Part shown: positions 48,149-56,444 of the stretch, piece by piece
Layout of the letters: every line of letters starts with the position of its first letter
Numbering within the stretch: the stretch's first letter is position 1
NCBI RefSeq assembly: GCF_014204895.1
Contig: NZ_JACHMF010000001.1
Location: forward strand, 2,790,001 to 2,854,000
Direction: 5' to 3'
Source: Paractinoplanes abujensis
GTDB taxonomy: Bacteria; Actinomycetota; Actinomycetes; Mycobacteriales; Micromonosporaceae
DNA: 64,000 nucleotides
Notes under the pieces: generated by a model
The model's database searches: none
Told to the model about the DNA's origin: nothing
The model's input: the letters and a program-made list of their open reading frames with translations, nothing else
Position numbers and translations under genes: made by a program

Positions 48149-49465
48149 TCACGCGCGCACGGCGGGGGTGGCCGGGCCGCGGACCGTACGGCTGGTGGTC
48201 TGGATCGTGGCGAACGCGGTCAGGGCCACGGCCGAGCAGGCGATGATCGCGAACGCCCACGGTGACGCGGACGGCCAGACCTGATCGGCGCGGGCCGAAC
48301 CGAACGGCAGGATGGTGAACATCGAGGCGGCCAGCCCGCCGAGCACGCCGGTGACCGTGATCAGCACGCCTTCCAGCGCGACCATCGCCAGCACCTGCCC
48401 CGTCGTCGCCCCGGCCAGGCGTTGCTGGGCGAACTCGCGGCGGCGGTGGGTGGTGGCGGCGACCAGCGTGTTGACGAGCATGACGGCCACGAACAGGGTG
48501 ATCATGCCGACGACCACGTAGTTCAGGGTCTGGATGTCCCGCGCGTAGTCGGGCTGGATCCGGCCCTGCGCCGCCCGATCCTCGATGCCCTGCATGTAGA
48601 CCGTGCCGGTGGCGATGCCGGTGAACAGCAGCACGGGCATGACCGCTGACGCGAGCTGCCGCGTACGGGAATGGACGCCCGTCACGGCCAGCGAACCGGC
48701 GATGCCGAAGACCCGTACGAGGGGGCCCAGCACGACCGTGACCAGGCGCAGCAGTTCGGGGGCGAGCAGGGCCAGGCCGATCGAGGCCCAGATGCCGGCC
48801 TGCCCCGCGGTCTGCATGGCGTCGATGCCCTTGCCGTCCATCAGCGTCGCGGTCAACGTCGCGCAGTTACCGCCGGCCAGCAGGAAGAACACGGCGGCGA
48901 TCCGGCGCAGCACGGGGCGTTCGCGGCGCGCCGAGGAGGCCAGGATCCGCCGGGCGGTGGCCAGCCCGGCCGCGGACGAGCCGAGCAGGGTGACCCCGAA
49001 ACCCAGGGCCAGCGCGATCCCTCCGAAGGCGGGCGACACCGCGGGCACGACCTGCCCGGTGTCCTTGAGGAGGGAGACCAGCAAGCGGCCGAGCAGCCAG
49101 CCGGCCGGCACCGCGACCGCCGACGCGAGCAGGGCGACCGCCAGGGCCTCCCCCACCACCATCCGCCGGATCTGCGGTCCGGTGGCGCCGGCCCGCCGCA
49201 GCAAGGCGATCTGCTCGGAGCGCTGCCGCACGGCCAGGCTCAGCGTCGAGGTCACCGCGAACGCCACGATGACCAGGCACCAGCCACCGCCGACCATGGC
49301 CGTGGTGACCAGCGACTCGTTGCCGTCGGCGGTGGGCACACCGGAGGCGGTGTCGAGCAGCGACGCGAACGCCATGATCAGCGCCGCGCCCAGGAAGGCG
49401 GTGAGGAACGTGGCGACGAAGCCGCCGGGACGGTGGCGCAGGTTGCGCAGGGCCACGGCGATCAT
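48149..49465 (-). CDS. FtsX-like ABC transporter permease
   Basis: 438 residues. The N-terminus MIAVALRNLRHRPGGFVATF and the FtsX-domain marks (IALLRRAGATGPQIRRMVVG, FAQQRLAGATTGQVLAMVAL) occur twice, giving two FtsX/MacB-like cores with about eight membrane helices in all. It pairs with the ATPase encoded upstream (start ATG 49465 overlaps its stop by 4 bp). Such exporters in actinomycetes often move peptides or antibiotics and are controlled by an adjacent TetR- or GntR-like regulator, as here. Confidence 0.9.
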   Translation of the reverse strand: MIAVALRNLRHRPGGFVATFLTAFLGAALIMAFASLLDTASGVPTADGNESLVTTAMVGGGWCLVIVAFAVTSTLSLAVRQRSEQIALLRRAGATGPQIRRMVVGEALAVALLASAVAVPAGWLLGRLLVSLLKDTGQVVPAVSPAFGGIALALGFGVTLLGSSAAGLATARRILASSARRERPVLRRIAAVFFLLAGGNCATLTATLMDGKGIDAMQTAGQAGIWASIGLALLAPELLRLVTVVLGPLVRVFGIAGSLAVTGVHSRTRQLASAVMPVLLFTGIATGTVYMQGIEDRAAQGRIQPDYARDIQTLNYVVVGMITLFVAVMLVNTLVAATTHRRREFAQQRLAGATTGQVLAMVALEGVLITVTGVLGGLAASMFTILPFGSARADQVWPSASPWAFAIIACSAVALTAFATIQTTSRTVRGPATPAVRA

Positions 49466-50199
49466 GCGAGCACCCCGCCGACCCGGTCACCGAGGTGGGC
49501 CAGGCGCTCGGCCACGGCGTCGGCGGTCGGCGCGCGCAGCGACCCGGCGAGCCGGCCGTCGGCCAGGAAGACGACCGAGTCCGCGTACGCGGCGGCGACC
49601 GGGTCGTGGGTGACCATGACCACCGTACGGCCGTGTTCGTGCACTATCGAGCGCAGCAAAGTGAGCACTTCGCGCGCACTGCGCAGGTCGAGCGCGCCGG
49701 TCGGCTCGTCGGCGAAGATCACGGCGGGCTCGGTGACCAGGGCCCGGGCCACGGCCACGCGCTGCCGCTGGCCGCCCGACAGGCGCTCGGGCAGGTCGTG
49801 CCGCCGGTCGCCCAGACCGAGCCGGTCGAGCACGGCGTGCACCCGCGCGCGGTCGGGCCGCCGCCCGGCCAGCCGCAACGACAGCACGGTGTTCTGCTCG
49901 ACGGTGAGCGACGGGAGCAGGTTGTAGTCCTGGAACACGAACCCGACCCGGGTCCGGCGGAACTTGGTCATCGCAGTGTCCTTCGTGGCCGTCAGCTCGG
50001 TGCCGTTGATGAACACCCGCCCGCCGGTCGGCCGGTCGAGCCCCGCCGCGCATTGCAGCAGGGTGCTCTTGCCGGAGCCGGACGGGCCCATCACCGCCGT
50101 GAAGCTGCCCGCGGCGAACCCGGCGGTGACGCCGTCCAGCGCGGCCACGCCACCCTCGTACGTCTTGTCAAGCTCTTCTACCCTGACGATGTCGGTCAT
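49462..50199 (-). CDS. ABC transporter ATPase (MacB/LolD type)
   Basis: 245 residues with Walker A AVMGPSGSGKSTLLQCAAGL, Q-loop VFQDYNLLPSLTVEQN, signature RLSGGQRQRVAVARAL and Walker B AVIFADEPTGALD, then the switch His in VMVTHDPVAAAYAD. The type matches ATPases that partner FtsX/MacB permeases. ATG 50199 is chosen over an upstream ATG because TACGGT lies exactly 6 nt before it, a leaderless pattern. The start region overlaps one of the GCACTA half-sites of the neighbouring regulator. Confidence 0.93.
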   Translation of the reverse strand: MTDIVRVEELDKTYEGGVAALDGVTAGFAAGSFTAVMGPSGSGKSTLLQCAAGLDRPTGGRVFINGTELTATKDTAMTKFRRTRVGFVFQDYNLLPSLTVEQNTVLSLRLAGRRPDRARVHAVLDRLGLGDRRHDLPERLSGGQRQRVAVARALVTEPAVIFADEPTGALDLRSAREVLTLLRSIVHEHGRTVVMVTHDPVAAAYADSVVFLADGRLAGSLRAPTADAVAERLAHLGDRVGGVLA

Positions 50200-50205
50200 G
50201 GATAC

Positions 50206-50211
50206 ACCGTA
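50206..50211 (-). promoter_or_regulatory. Putative -10 of the leaderless ABC operon promoter (TACGGT)
   Basis: Minus-strand TACGGT, 6 nt, ATG at 50199. The repeated TAGTGC sites begin just upstream, so repressor binding would cover this promoter. Confidence 0.55.
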
Positions 50212-50216
50212 CGAGC

Positions 50217-50288
50217 GCACTATTCTGAAATCGGTAGTGCTAGCACCCGTATCCAGCTAGTGCACCGGTCAGGCATGCTCTAGTGCAC
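50217..50288. promoter_or_regulatory. Operator array: TAGTGC repeats at 23-bp spacing
   Basis: TAGTGC occurs at 50235, 50258 and 50281, each exactly 23 bp apart; the latter two extend to TAGTGCACC. An inverted half-site GCACTA is at 50217-50222, and GTGCTAGCAC (50237-50246) is a perfect palindrome. The array fills the gap between the ABC ATPase and its divergent regulator. Confidence 0.7.
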
Positions 50289-50302
50289 CAGGAGGGGGTC
50301 GC

Positions 50303-51196
50303 ATGAGTGTCTATCGCCGGATCGCCGACGAGCTCGCCGCGCGCATCGCCGCCGGGGAACCGGGCCCGGGTCAGCGCATCATGTCGACCCGTCAGATCAT
50401 GGCGGAGTACGGGGTGGCGATGGCCACGGCGACCAAGGTGATCACCCACCTGCGCGACGAGGGTTTGGTCCGGGCCAAGCCGGGTGTCGGCACGGTGGTG
50501 GCGGTCGGCGCCGTGCCCGCCGGCTCCGCCCCCGGCCGTGACGTGCTCGTCCGCACGGCCATCACGATCGCCGACGCCGAGGGCCTGACCGGGCTGTCGA
50601 TGCGGCGCCTGGCCGGGGAACTGAGCATGCCGACCATGTCGATCTACAAGCATGTGGCCGACAAGGAAGAGCTCGTGCTGCTCATGATGGACAAGGTGAT
50701 GGCGGCCAACCCTCCCCCGCCCGGCATGTCGGCCGAACGGGACGGCTGGCGCGCCTGCGTCGAGGCCCTGGCCCGCCTGCAGTGGTCGATGTATCGCCGG
50801 CACACGTGGCTGGCCCAGGCCGTCTCGTTCACCCGCCCGCTGCTGGCGCCGCACGCGATGGCGCACACCGAGTGGACGATGCGCGCGCTGGAGGGTCTCG
50901 GACTCGACCACAACGCGCAGTTCTGCGCGGCGGTGACGGTGGCCAACTACGTACGGGGAACCGCAGTCAATCTCGAGGAGGAGGCCCGGGCCGAACAGGA
51001 GTCGGGACTCGACGATCAGCAGTGGATGCGGGCCCAGCAGCAACGGATGGCCGCCGTGCTGGCCACCGGGAAACTGCCGTTGATGGCCCGGTTCATCTCC
51101 GCCGAGGACCGCGCCTTCGACCTGGACACCCTGCTCGACTTCGGTCTGCAACGCCTTCTGGACGGCCTCGATCAGACGCGGGCGACGCCGCCGTAA
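50303..51196 (+). CDS. GntR-TetR dual-HTH transcriptional regulator
   Basis: 297 residues carrying two DNA-binding modules. Residues 1-70 are a GntR winged helix (YRRIADELAARIAAGEPGPG, IMAEYGVAMATATKVITHLR, VRAKPGVGTVV). Residues about 80-130 are a TetR-type HTH (RTAITIADAEGLTGLSMRRL, GELSMPTMSIYKHVADKEEL) followed by a TetR C-terminal ligand domain of the TetR_C/AcrR kind. Such fusions are known in actinomycetes as drug-sensing repressors. GGAGGGGG precedes the ATG. It is divergent from the ABC exporter and surrounded by TAGTGC repeats that it probably binds. Confidence 0.9.
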   Translation: MSVYRRIADELAARIAAGEPGPGQRIMSTRQIMAEYGVAMATATKVITHLRDEGLVRAKPGVGTVVAVGAVPAGSAPGRDVLVRTAITIADAEGLTGLSMRRLAGELSMPTMSIYKHVADKEELVLLMMDKVMAANPPPPGMSAERDGWRACVEALARLQWSMYRRHTWLAQAVSFTRPLLAPHAMAHTEWTMRALEGLGLDHNAQFCAAVTVANYVRGTAVNLEEEARAEQESGLDDQQWMRAQQQRMAAVLATGKLPLMARFISAEDRAFDLDTLLDFGLQRLLDGLDQTRATPP

Positions 51197-51960
51197 AGCG
51201 CGACCTGCGCGTCGGTGAACGGGACCTCCTGGTCGGGCCGCCACTGCAGGATCGGCACGACCCCCGGCTGCACCAGTTCGAGGCCGTCGAAGAACCGTCC
51301 GACCTCCTCGCGCGAGCGCAGCCGGGTGGGGATGCCCTGGCCGCGCATGATGCCGGCGAAACGGCCCCACGACTCCGGGTCGTGATCGGCCGTGATGTGC
51401 GAGATCACGAGATAACTGCCGCCGGGCAGCGCGCTCAGCAGTTCCCGGACGATCCCGTACGGGTCCTGGTCGTCCTCCACGAAGTGCAGCACCGCGTACA
51501 GCAGCAACGCGACCGGCTCGTCGAGATCGAGGGTGGCCCGCACCTCCGGCGCGGCCAGGATGCTCTTGGGGTCGCGCAGGTCGGCCTGTACGTAGTCGGT
51601 GCGCCCTTCGGGCCGGCCGGTCAGCAGGGCCCGCGCGTGGGCCAGCACGATCGGGTCGTTGTCGGCGTAGACCACCCGGGCCGCCGGGTCGACGCTCTGC
51701 GCCACCTCGTGCACATTGGGCCGGGTGGGCAGCCCGGTGCCGATGTCGAGGAACTGCCGCACGCCGCGCCGGGAGGCCAGCCAGCGCACCGTACGCTGCA
51801 GGAACGCCCGGTTCTGGCGGGGCGCGGTGATGGCGTTCGGATTGGCCGCGACCCCCTGCTGAGCGGCGGCCCGGTCCGCGGCGAAGTTGTCCTTGCCGCC
51901 CAGCAGATAGTCGTAAACCCGCGCCGGATGCGGCCGTCCCGTGTCAAAGGCCTCGGTCAT
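51172..51960 (-). CDS. SAM-dependent methyltransferase (DUF574 family)
   Basis: 262 residues of the actinomycete-specific S-adenosyl methyltransferase family. Signatures: FDTGRPHPARVYDYLLGGKD NF, NRAFLQRTVRWLASRRGVRQ, FLDIGTGLPTRPNVHEVAQS (SAM motif I) and VVYADNDPIVLAHARALLTG. It has many paralogues per genome and no settled substrate. The ATG at 51960 (MTEAFDTGRPHPARV) is the family start. The 3' end overlaps the convergent regulator gene by 25 bp. Confidence 0.92.
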   Translation of the reverse strand: MTEAFDTGRPHPARVYDYLLGGKDNFAADRAAAQQGVAANPNAITAPRQNRAFLQRTVRWLASRRGVRQFLDIGTGLPTRPNVHEVAQSVDPAARVVYADNDPIVLAHARALLTGRPEGRTDYVQADLRDPKSILAAPEVRATLDLDEPVALLLYAVLHFVEDDQDPYGIVRELLSALPGGSYLVISHITADHDPESWGRFAGIMRGQGIPTRLRSREEVGRFFDGLELVQPGVVPILQWRPDQEVPFTDAQVALYGGVARV

Positions 51961-52076
51961 CCGCCGAGCCTAGGCCCGCCCGCGCCGCCGGACCAGACCT
52001 CACGACTCGCCGGCCCGCACCACGACGACCGGGCCGCGCAGCGTCATGACGGTCCTATGACCTCCGTCGCGACGGG

Positions 52077-55000
52077 TCACTGGCCGATGCGCGGGCCGAA
52101 GCGACCGACCTCGATGGACGCGGTCTTGCCGTCCAGGGACCACCCTTGCCCGTACGCCTTGTCGAAGCCGTCCGCTCCCAGCACCTCGCGGGCCCGGGCG
52201 CTCATCTCGCGGATGCGCGGGTCCGTGCGGTCGTGGGCGCCCCGGAGCCGGGCCGCGGCGCCGAGCAGGCGGGCGGTCTCCGCGGGGCGGTGGCGGATCT
52301 CGGCCAGCCCGGCCGCCGTCACCGCGACCAGCGACAGGATGGGCATGTCGCGGGTCTCCAGGCCGGCCGCGTACGCGGCGGCCAGGGCCTTCTCGGCGCC
52401 CTCGGCGTCGCCCCGCTCGACGAAGAGGGCGGCCCGCATGGCGCCGGCGATGGCCCGGCCGTGGTCGCCGCCGAGGTCGGGCTGGGCGGCCATCTCGGCT
52501 TCGGCCCGGTCGAGCAGCCGGTCGGCCCGATCCAGCTGGCCGAAGCGGATCCACAGGCCCGACTCCAGCGCGTTGAGCAGCACGGTCAGTTCCGGCGAGG
52601 CCGACCGGGCCATGCGTTCGCGGGTCGCGTCGAGCATGGCGACGGCCAGGTCGTCGTCGCCGCGGCGCATGTGCAGGTCGATCCAGCGCAGATCGATGAA
52701 GACCTCGTCGGTCAGGCTGAGCGACCCGAATTCGCGGGCCAGCGCGCGGGCTTGGCTCAGGTCGTCCAGGGCGCCGTCGAGGTCGCCGTCGTACTGGCGC
52801 AGCAACGCCCGCATCGGCAGCGCGGTGGCCACGCCCCAGCGGTCACCGACCCGGCCGAACCGGTCGATCGCGGCCGCCAGGTCGACGCGGACCTGCTCCA
52901 GGTTGCCCTCGTTCTCGGCGAACTGGGCCCGGATCAGGTGGGCCAGAGCGCTCTCCCACGCGTCCGAGCCTTCAGCCAGGCGGTTGAGCACGGTCAGCGC
53001 GGCGTCGTTCTCCCGTACGAAGAACAGCGTCATCCCGGTCATCGCGCCCATCAGGCCGGGCAGCTCGGTGTAGGACAACAGCCGTCCGGCCAGCGCGCGC
53101 ATCTCGGCCTCGCGCTGCTGGATCTCGTCGGCCGTCATCAGCGAGCGGGTGCTGATCCGGTTGAGCAGCAGCAACGCCTCGGCGCAGTCGCGTTGCGGGG
53201 ACGGCTGGGCGGGAGCCTGAGCCAGCGCCTCACCGATCCAGTAGGCGGCCTCGTTGTGCCGGCCGAACATCTGCCAGTACCAGGTCAGGTCCAGGGCCAG
53301 GGTGAGCGCGGCCCCGGTGTCCCCGACGTCGCACAGGTGGCGCAGGGCGGCCAGCACGTTGTCGTACTCGGGGCCGAGCACGCGTAGCGCGCCGACCTGG
53401 CCGGGGCCGCGCAGCTCGGGGTCGAGCCGGGCGGTCAGCGCGGCCAGGTGCCGGGCGGCCAGCCCTCGCACCTCGCCGAGGACACCCTGCTCGGACAGGC
53501 GTTCGGTGCCGTACTCGCGAAGGGTTTCCAGCATGCGGTACCGGCCGGCATCCGGAGCCAGTTGCAGCAAGGAGCGGTCGACGAGCGCGGCCAGCAGGTC
53601 GGGCACGTCACCAGCGGGCACGTCGGTGCCCTCGCAGACCGCGACCGCCGTGGCCGGGGTGACACCACCGGGCAGCACCGAGACCCTTTCGGCCACCGTA
53701 CGCTCGTGGTCACCGAGCAGATCCCAGCTCCAGGCGATCACACCACGTAACGTCCGGTGGCGCGGTGCGGCGGTGCGGTTACCTGTTGTGAGCAGCCGGA
53801 ACCGGTCGGACAGGCCCGCGGTCAGCTCGGGCAGCGACATCGTGCGCAGCCGGGCCGCGGCCAGTTCGAGGGCCAGCGGCATGCCGTCCAGCGCCACGGT
53901 GATCCGGCGGACGTCGTCCAGGGTGGTCGCGTCGACGTCGAAGCCGGGGCGCACGGCGGCCGCCCGTTCCGTGAAGAGCCGCACCGACGCCGTACGCCGC
54001 GCCTGTTCGACGGTGTCGTCCGGACCCGGCAGCGCGAGCGGCCCCAGCGGCACCAGCGCCTCGCCGTCCACGGCCAGCGGCTCGCGGCTGGTGGCCAGCA
54101 CCCGCATGCCCGCGCAGCGCGGCAGCAGCGAGGCGATCAGGTGGGCGACCGCGTCGACCAGATGCTCGCAGTTGTCGACCACGAGCAGTGTCTCGCGCCC
54201 GTCGAGCTGCTCGACCAGCAGGTCGACGTCGCCCGCCTCGACCCGGAGCCGCGCCGCCGGCTCGAACATAGCGCTCCCGCGCAGCCCGGCCGAGGTCAGC
54301 AGGGCCGCACCGACCTTCGCGGGCTCGGTGACCGCGGCCAGGTCGACCAGCCACACGCCGTCGCGGAACTCGTGCCGCCGGCGCCGGGCCGCCTCGACCG
54401 CCAGCCGGGTCTTGCCCGCACCGCCCGGCCCCAGCACCGTGACGAGGCGCCCGACCGCGAGCAGCCCGTCGATCCGGGCCAGGTCGTCGTCGCGCCCGAC
54501 AAAGCTGGTCAGCGGCTCGGGCAGGTTGCTTCGTTTCTCCCGTACGGGTTCCCGCGCGCCCACGGCCGGTTCGGCCCGCAGCAGCCGCGTGTGCCGTTCG
54601 CGCAGGGCGGCCCCCGGATCGGCGCCGAGCCGGTCGGCCAGCGCCGCGCGCACCGACTCGTACAGGACCAAGGCCTCGGCCTGCCGCCCCTGCGCGGCCA
54701 GCGCGTCCATCAGCAGGGCGGCCGCCCGCTCGTGCACCGGATCCGCGGCCAGCAGGGCCGTCAGGCGGGCGGCGGCCGCGGCCGGTTGCCCCAGCGCGAG
54801 CTCGGCCTCGGCCAGGTCGGCTGTCGCCTCGGCCCGGATGGTCTCCAGCCACGCCTTCCCGGGCAGAACCGGCGGACCGGCCCACAGTTCGACGGCTTGG
54901 CCGAGCACCCGTACGGCCTGGTGCACGTCGCCGGCCCGCAAGCACACCCGCCCGTCGGCGGCGAGGCGCTCGAACCGCAGCGCGTCGACGTCGTCCGGGA

Positions 55001-55301
55001 TCACGTCGAGCCGGTAGCCGGCCTCGTTCTGCACCACCAGCGAGGCCGCCCCGAGCACCCGGCGCAGCCGCGAGACCAGCGACTGCAGCGAGTTGGCGGG
55101 GTCGGACGGCCCCGCGCCGGGCCACAGCGCGCCGACCAGGACGGCGGGCTCGACGGATCGGCCGCCGGCGAGCGCCAGCCGTACGAGAAGGCCTCGGAGC
55201 CGGGCCCCGGGCACCGGCACGACGGTGTCGCCCACCCGCACCTCGAAGGCGCCGAGCAGCGTCACACGCAGCCGCGTGCCCGAGTCCCCGTGCTCACCCA
55301 C
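52077..55301 (-). CDS. SARP/AfsR-like regulator (winged helix, BTAD, NB-ARC, TPR-like)
   Basis: 1074 residues. Residues 10-100 are an OmpR-like DNA-binding domain (LRVTLLGAFEVRVGDTVVPV, LVGALWPGAGPSDPANSLQS, VSRLRRVLG), then BTAD (about 100-245, ALRFERLAADGRVCLRAGDV, GRQAEALVLYESVRAALADR). An NB-ARC ATPase follows with P-loop VTVLGPGGAGKTRLAVEAAR (about 285-305), LLVVDNCEHLVDAVAH and VLATSREPLAVDG, and helical repeats fill the C-terminal 450 residues. It is a large transcriptional regulator of the SARP family, often linked to antibiotic clusters; no biosynthetic cluster lies in this window. GTG 55301 has GGAGG 9 nt upstream. Confidence 0.92.
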   Translation of the reverse strand: MGEHGDSGTRLRVTLLGAFEVRVGDTVVPVPGARLRGLLVRLALAGGRSVEPAVLVGALWPGAGPSDPANSLQSLVSRLRRVLGAASLVVQNEAGYRLDVIPDDVDALRFERLAADGRVCLRAGDVHQAVRVLGQAVELWAGPPVLPGKAWLETIRAEATADLAEAELALGQPAAAAARLTALLAADPVHERAAALLMDALAAQGRQAEALVLYESVRAALADRLGADPGAALRERHTRLLRAEPAVGAREPVREKRSNLPEPLTSFVGRDDDLARIDGLLAVGRLVTVLGPGGAGKTRLAVEAARRRRHEFRDGVWLVDLAAVTEPAKVGAALLTSAGLRGSAMFEPAARLRVEAGDVDLLVEQLDGRETLLVVDNCEHLVDAVAHLIASLLPRCAGMRVLATSREPLAVDGEALVPLGPLALPGPDDTVEQARRTASVRLFTERAAAVRPGFDVDATTLDDVRRITVALDGMPLALELAAARLRTMSLPELTAGLSDRFRLLTTGNRTAAPRHRTLRGVIAWSWDLLGDHERTVAERVSVLPGGVTPATAVAVCEGTDVPAGDVPDLLAALVDRSLLQLAPDAGRYRMLETLREYGTERLSEQGVLGEVRGLAARHLAALTARLDPELRGPGQVGALRVLGPEYDNVLAALRHLCDVGDTGAALTLALDLTWYWQMFGRHNEAAYWIGEALAQAPAQPSPQRDCAEALLLLNRISTRSLMTADEIQQREAEMRALAGRLLSYTELPGLMGAMTGMTLFFVRENDAALTVLNRLAEGSDAWESALAHLIRAQFAENEGNLEQVRVDLAAAIDRFGRVGDRWGVATALPMRALLRQYDGDLDGALDDLSQARALAREFGSLSLTDEVFIDLRWIDLHMRRGDDDLAVAMLDATRERMARSASPELTVLLNALESGLWIRFGQLDRADRLLDRAEAEMAAQPDLGGDHGRAIAGAMRAALFVERGDAEGAEKALAAAYAAGLETRDMPILSLVAVTAAGLAEIRHRPAETARLLGAAARLRGAHDRTDPRIREMSARAREVLGADGFDKAYGQGWSLDGKTASIEVGRFGPRIGQ

Positions 55302-55355
55302 ATGGTCGATCCTCCCGCGCCGGGCCGAGTCCGCCCAACCCGGGGAGGTGCGGCG

Positions 55356-55523
55356 TCAGCTCTGCGACTCCGGCGCGGCGTGCCGGCCCTTGGTCTCGGC
55401 GGCCGCGCGCCGCTCCAGCTCCTCGTCCTTCAACAGATACTTCTTGATGTTGACGGTGGAACGATCGCCGAGATCGTCCGGCTTCGCGGCGTGCCGGCCG
55501 GACTGCTGGTTGCTTTCGGTCAT
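55356..55523 (-). CDS. Unrecognised 55-residue protein under a palindromic operator
   Basis: A short, highly charged protein (MTESNQQSGRHAAKPDDLGD, KKYLLKDEELERRAAAETKG) likely largely helical. There is no Shine-Dalgarno, but TACCGT lies 8 nt before ATG 55523, inside a perfect 18-bp palindrome (55528-55545). Codon use is normal for the genome. No family recognised. It sits 55 bp upstream of the SARP gene start on the same strand and could be co-transcribed with it. Confidence 0.55.
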   Translation of the reverse strand: MTESNQQSGRHAAKPDDLGDRSTVNIKKYLLKDEELERRAAAETKGRHAAPESQS

Positions 55524-55527
55524 GACC

Positions 55528-55545
55528 GCAGACGGTACCGTCTGC
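55528..55545. promoter_or_regulatory. Perfect 18-bp palindrome at a start site
   Basis: GCAGACGGTACCGTCTGC is fully self-complementary and lies 5 bp upstream of the ATG at 55523, overlapping its probable -10 (TACCGT). It looks like an operator for a dimeric regulator. Confidence 0.65.
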
Positions 55546-55909
55546 ACGCGCCCGGACAAAACATCGACAGACGCCGAATCTGGGCGATCACGCCGGGGTT
55601 CCGGCCGGCCCGAGGTCGGCGCCCTGCTCAACCTGTACGCCTGCCACCACCGTTACTGCGGGTCACCAAGACACTTCGGCCGGACGCCCCCGGCAGCGGC
55701 AGGAACCGACAATCCCGGCCTCCTTCAGGGCTATCGCCTCGCTACCCCGAGCAACCGAACTGCTCCGCCCAGCCGACGCCGGGCTCACGGGCGGCAGCCG
55801 CCTGCGCACACCGGGCCTGCACCGCGACGAAGTGGCCCAGCCGGCCAGCATCTCCACCGACTGCTACGCGTGCCTCGAGCAGTGCCGCGGCGCCAACCCG
55901 TCCGAGGAG
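55546..55909. other. Region without an intact gene; gene scraps
   Basis: About 360 bp between the palindrome and the SDR remnant. Short stretches look coding in different plus-strand frames (GRPEVGALLNLYACHHRYCG near 55605-55665; STDCYACLEQCRGANPSEEI near 55850-55910) but none has a start, a stop and a family match. It is probably decayed gene material; no RNA gene or clear promoter is seen. Confidence 0.45.
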
Positions 55910-56434
55910 ATCGTGGCGGCCCCGCCTCCACGACGTGCCGGTGTGCGTGCTCACCTCGGGCACTTGCTGCTCGTGCAGCTGCTGCCCCAGGTCACCGACC
56001 GGGGCCGCGTGGTGTTCACCGCGAGCGGCACCCACGACCCGGACACCCTGAACGGGCGGCTCGCCGGCAAGACTGTCGAACCGGGCGCCGTCGCCTTGGC
56101 GTACGCGAGAACGCTGTCCGCCGGTAAGCGCTACTCGACATCGAAACTGTGCACGGCGATGTACGCGTACGGGCTGGATCGGCGGCTGCGCAAGGCCGGC
56201 AGCGCCATTTCCTCGGTCGCTTACGACTCGGGGGCCGTACCGGAAACCGGTTTTCTTCGCGAAATGCCCCGGCCCGTGCAGCGGTTGCCGACCAGCGCCG
56301 CAACGAAAACGGTGTCCGGACGAATCGGCGTGATCACGTCCGACGTCGACGAACAGCGCGCGGCGAAACTGTGGGACGACTCCCGCCGGCTCGTGCGGCT
56401 CACCGCCGACGAGGAGCCCGCCCCACTGCGCTGA
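55910..56434 (+). pseudogene. SDR (protochlorophyllide-reductase-like) 5'-truncated remnant
   Basis: The open frame gives VRAHLGHLLLVQLLPQVTDR, then GRVVFTASGTHDPDTLNGRL, the catalytic GKRYSTSKLCTAMYAYGLDR and SVAYDSGAVPETGFLREMPR, closely following the C-terminal two thirds of the light-dependent protochlorophyllide-reductase-like SDR family seen in actinomycetes. The normal tail (AAKLWDDSRRLVRL) is also present. The cofactor-binding N-terminus (TGxxxGxG and about 90 residues) is missing and upstream scraps lie in other frames. The Tyr-Lys pair is intact but the enzyme cannot bind NAD(P). Confidence 0.7.
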
Positions 56435-56444
56435 ATGCGTACGG

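Noticed and set aside
47854..48265. Plus- and minus-strand peptides with ATGDGRR or SPVARRP repeats
   Set aside because: They are direct translations of the heptanucleotide array in three frames; no ribosome site or homologous protein supports them.
55832..56434. Intact 200-residue SDR gene
   Set aside because: The ATG at 55832 lies in unrelated sequence and the cofactor-binding N-terminus is absent, so it is treated as a truncated remnant.
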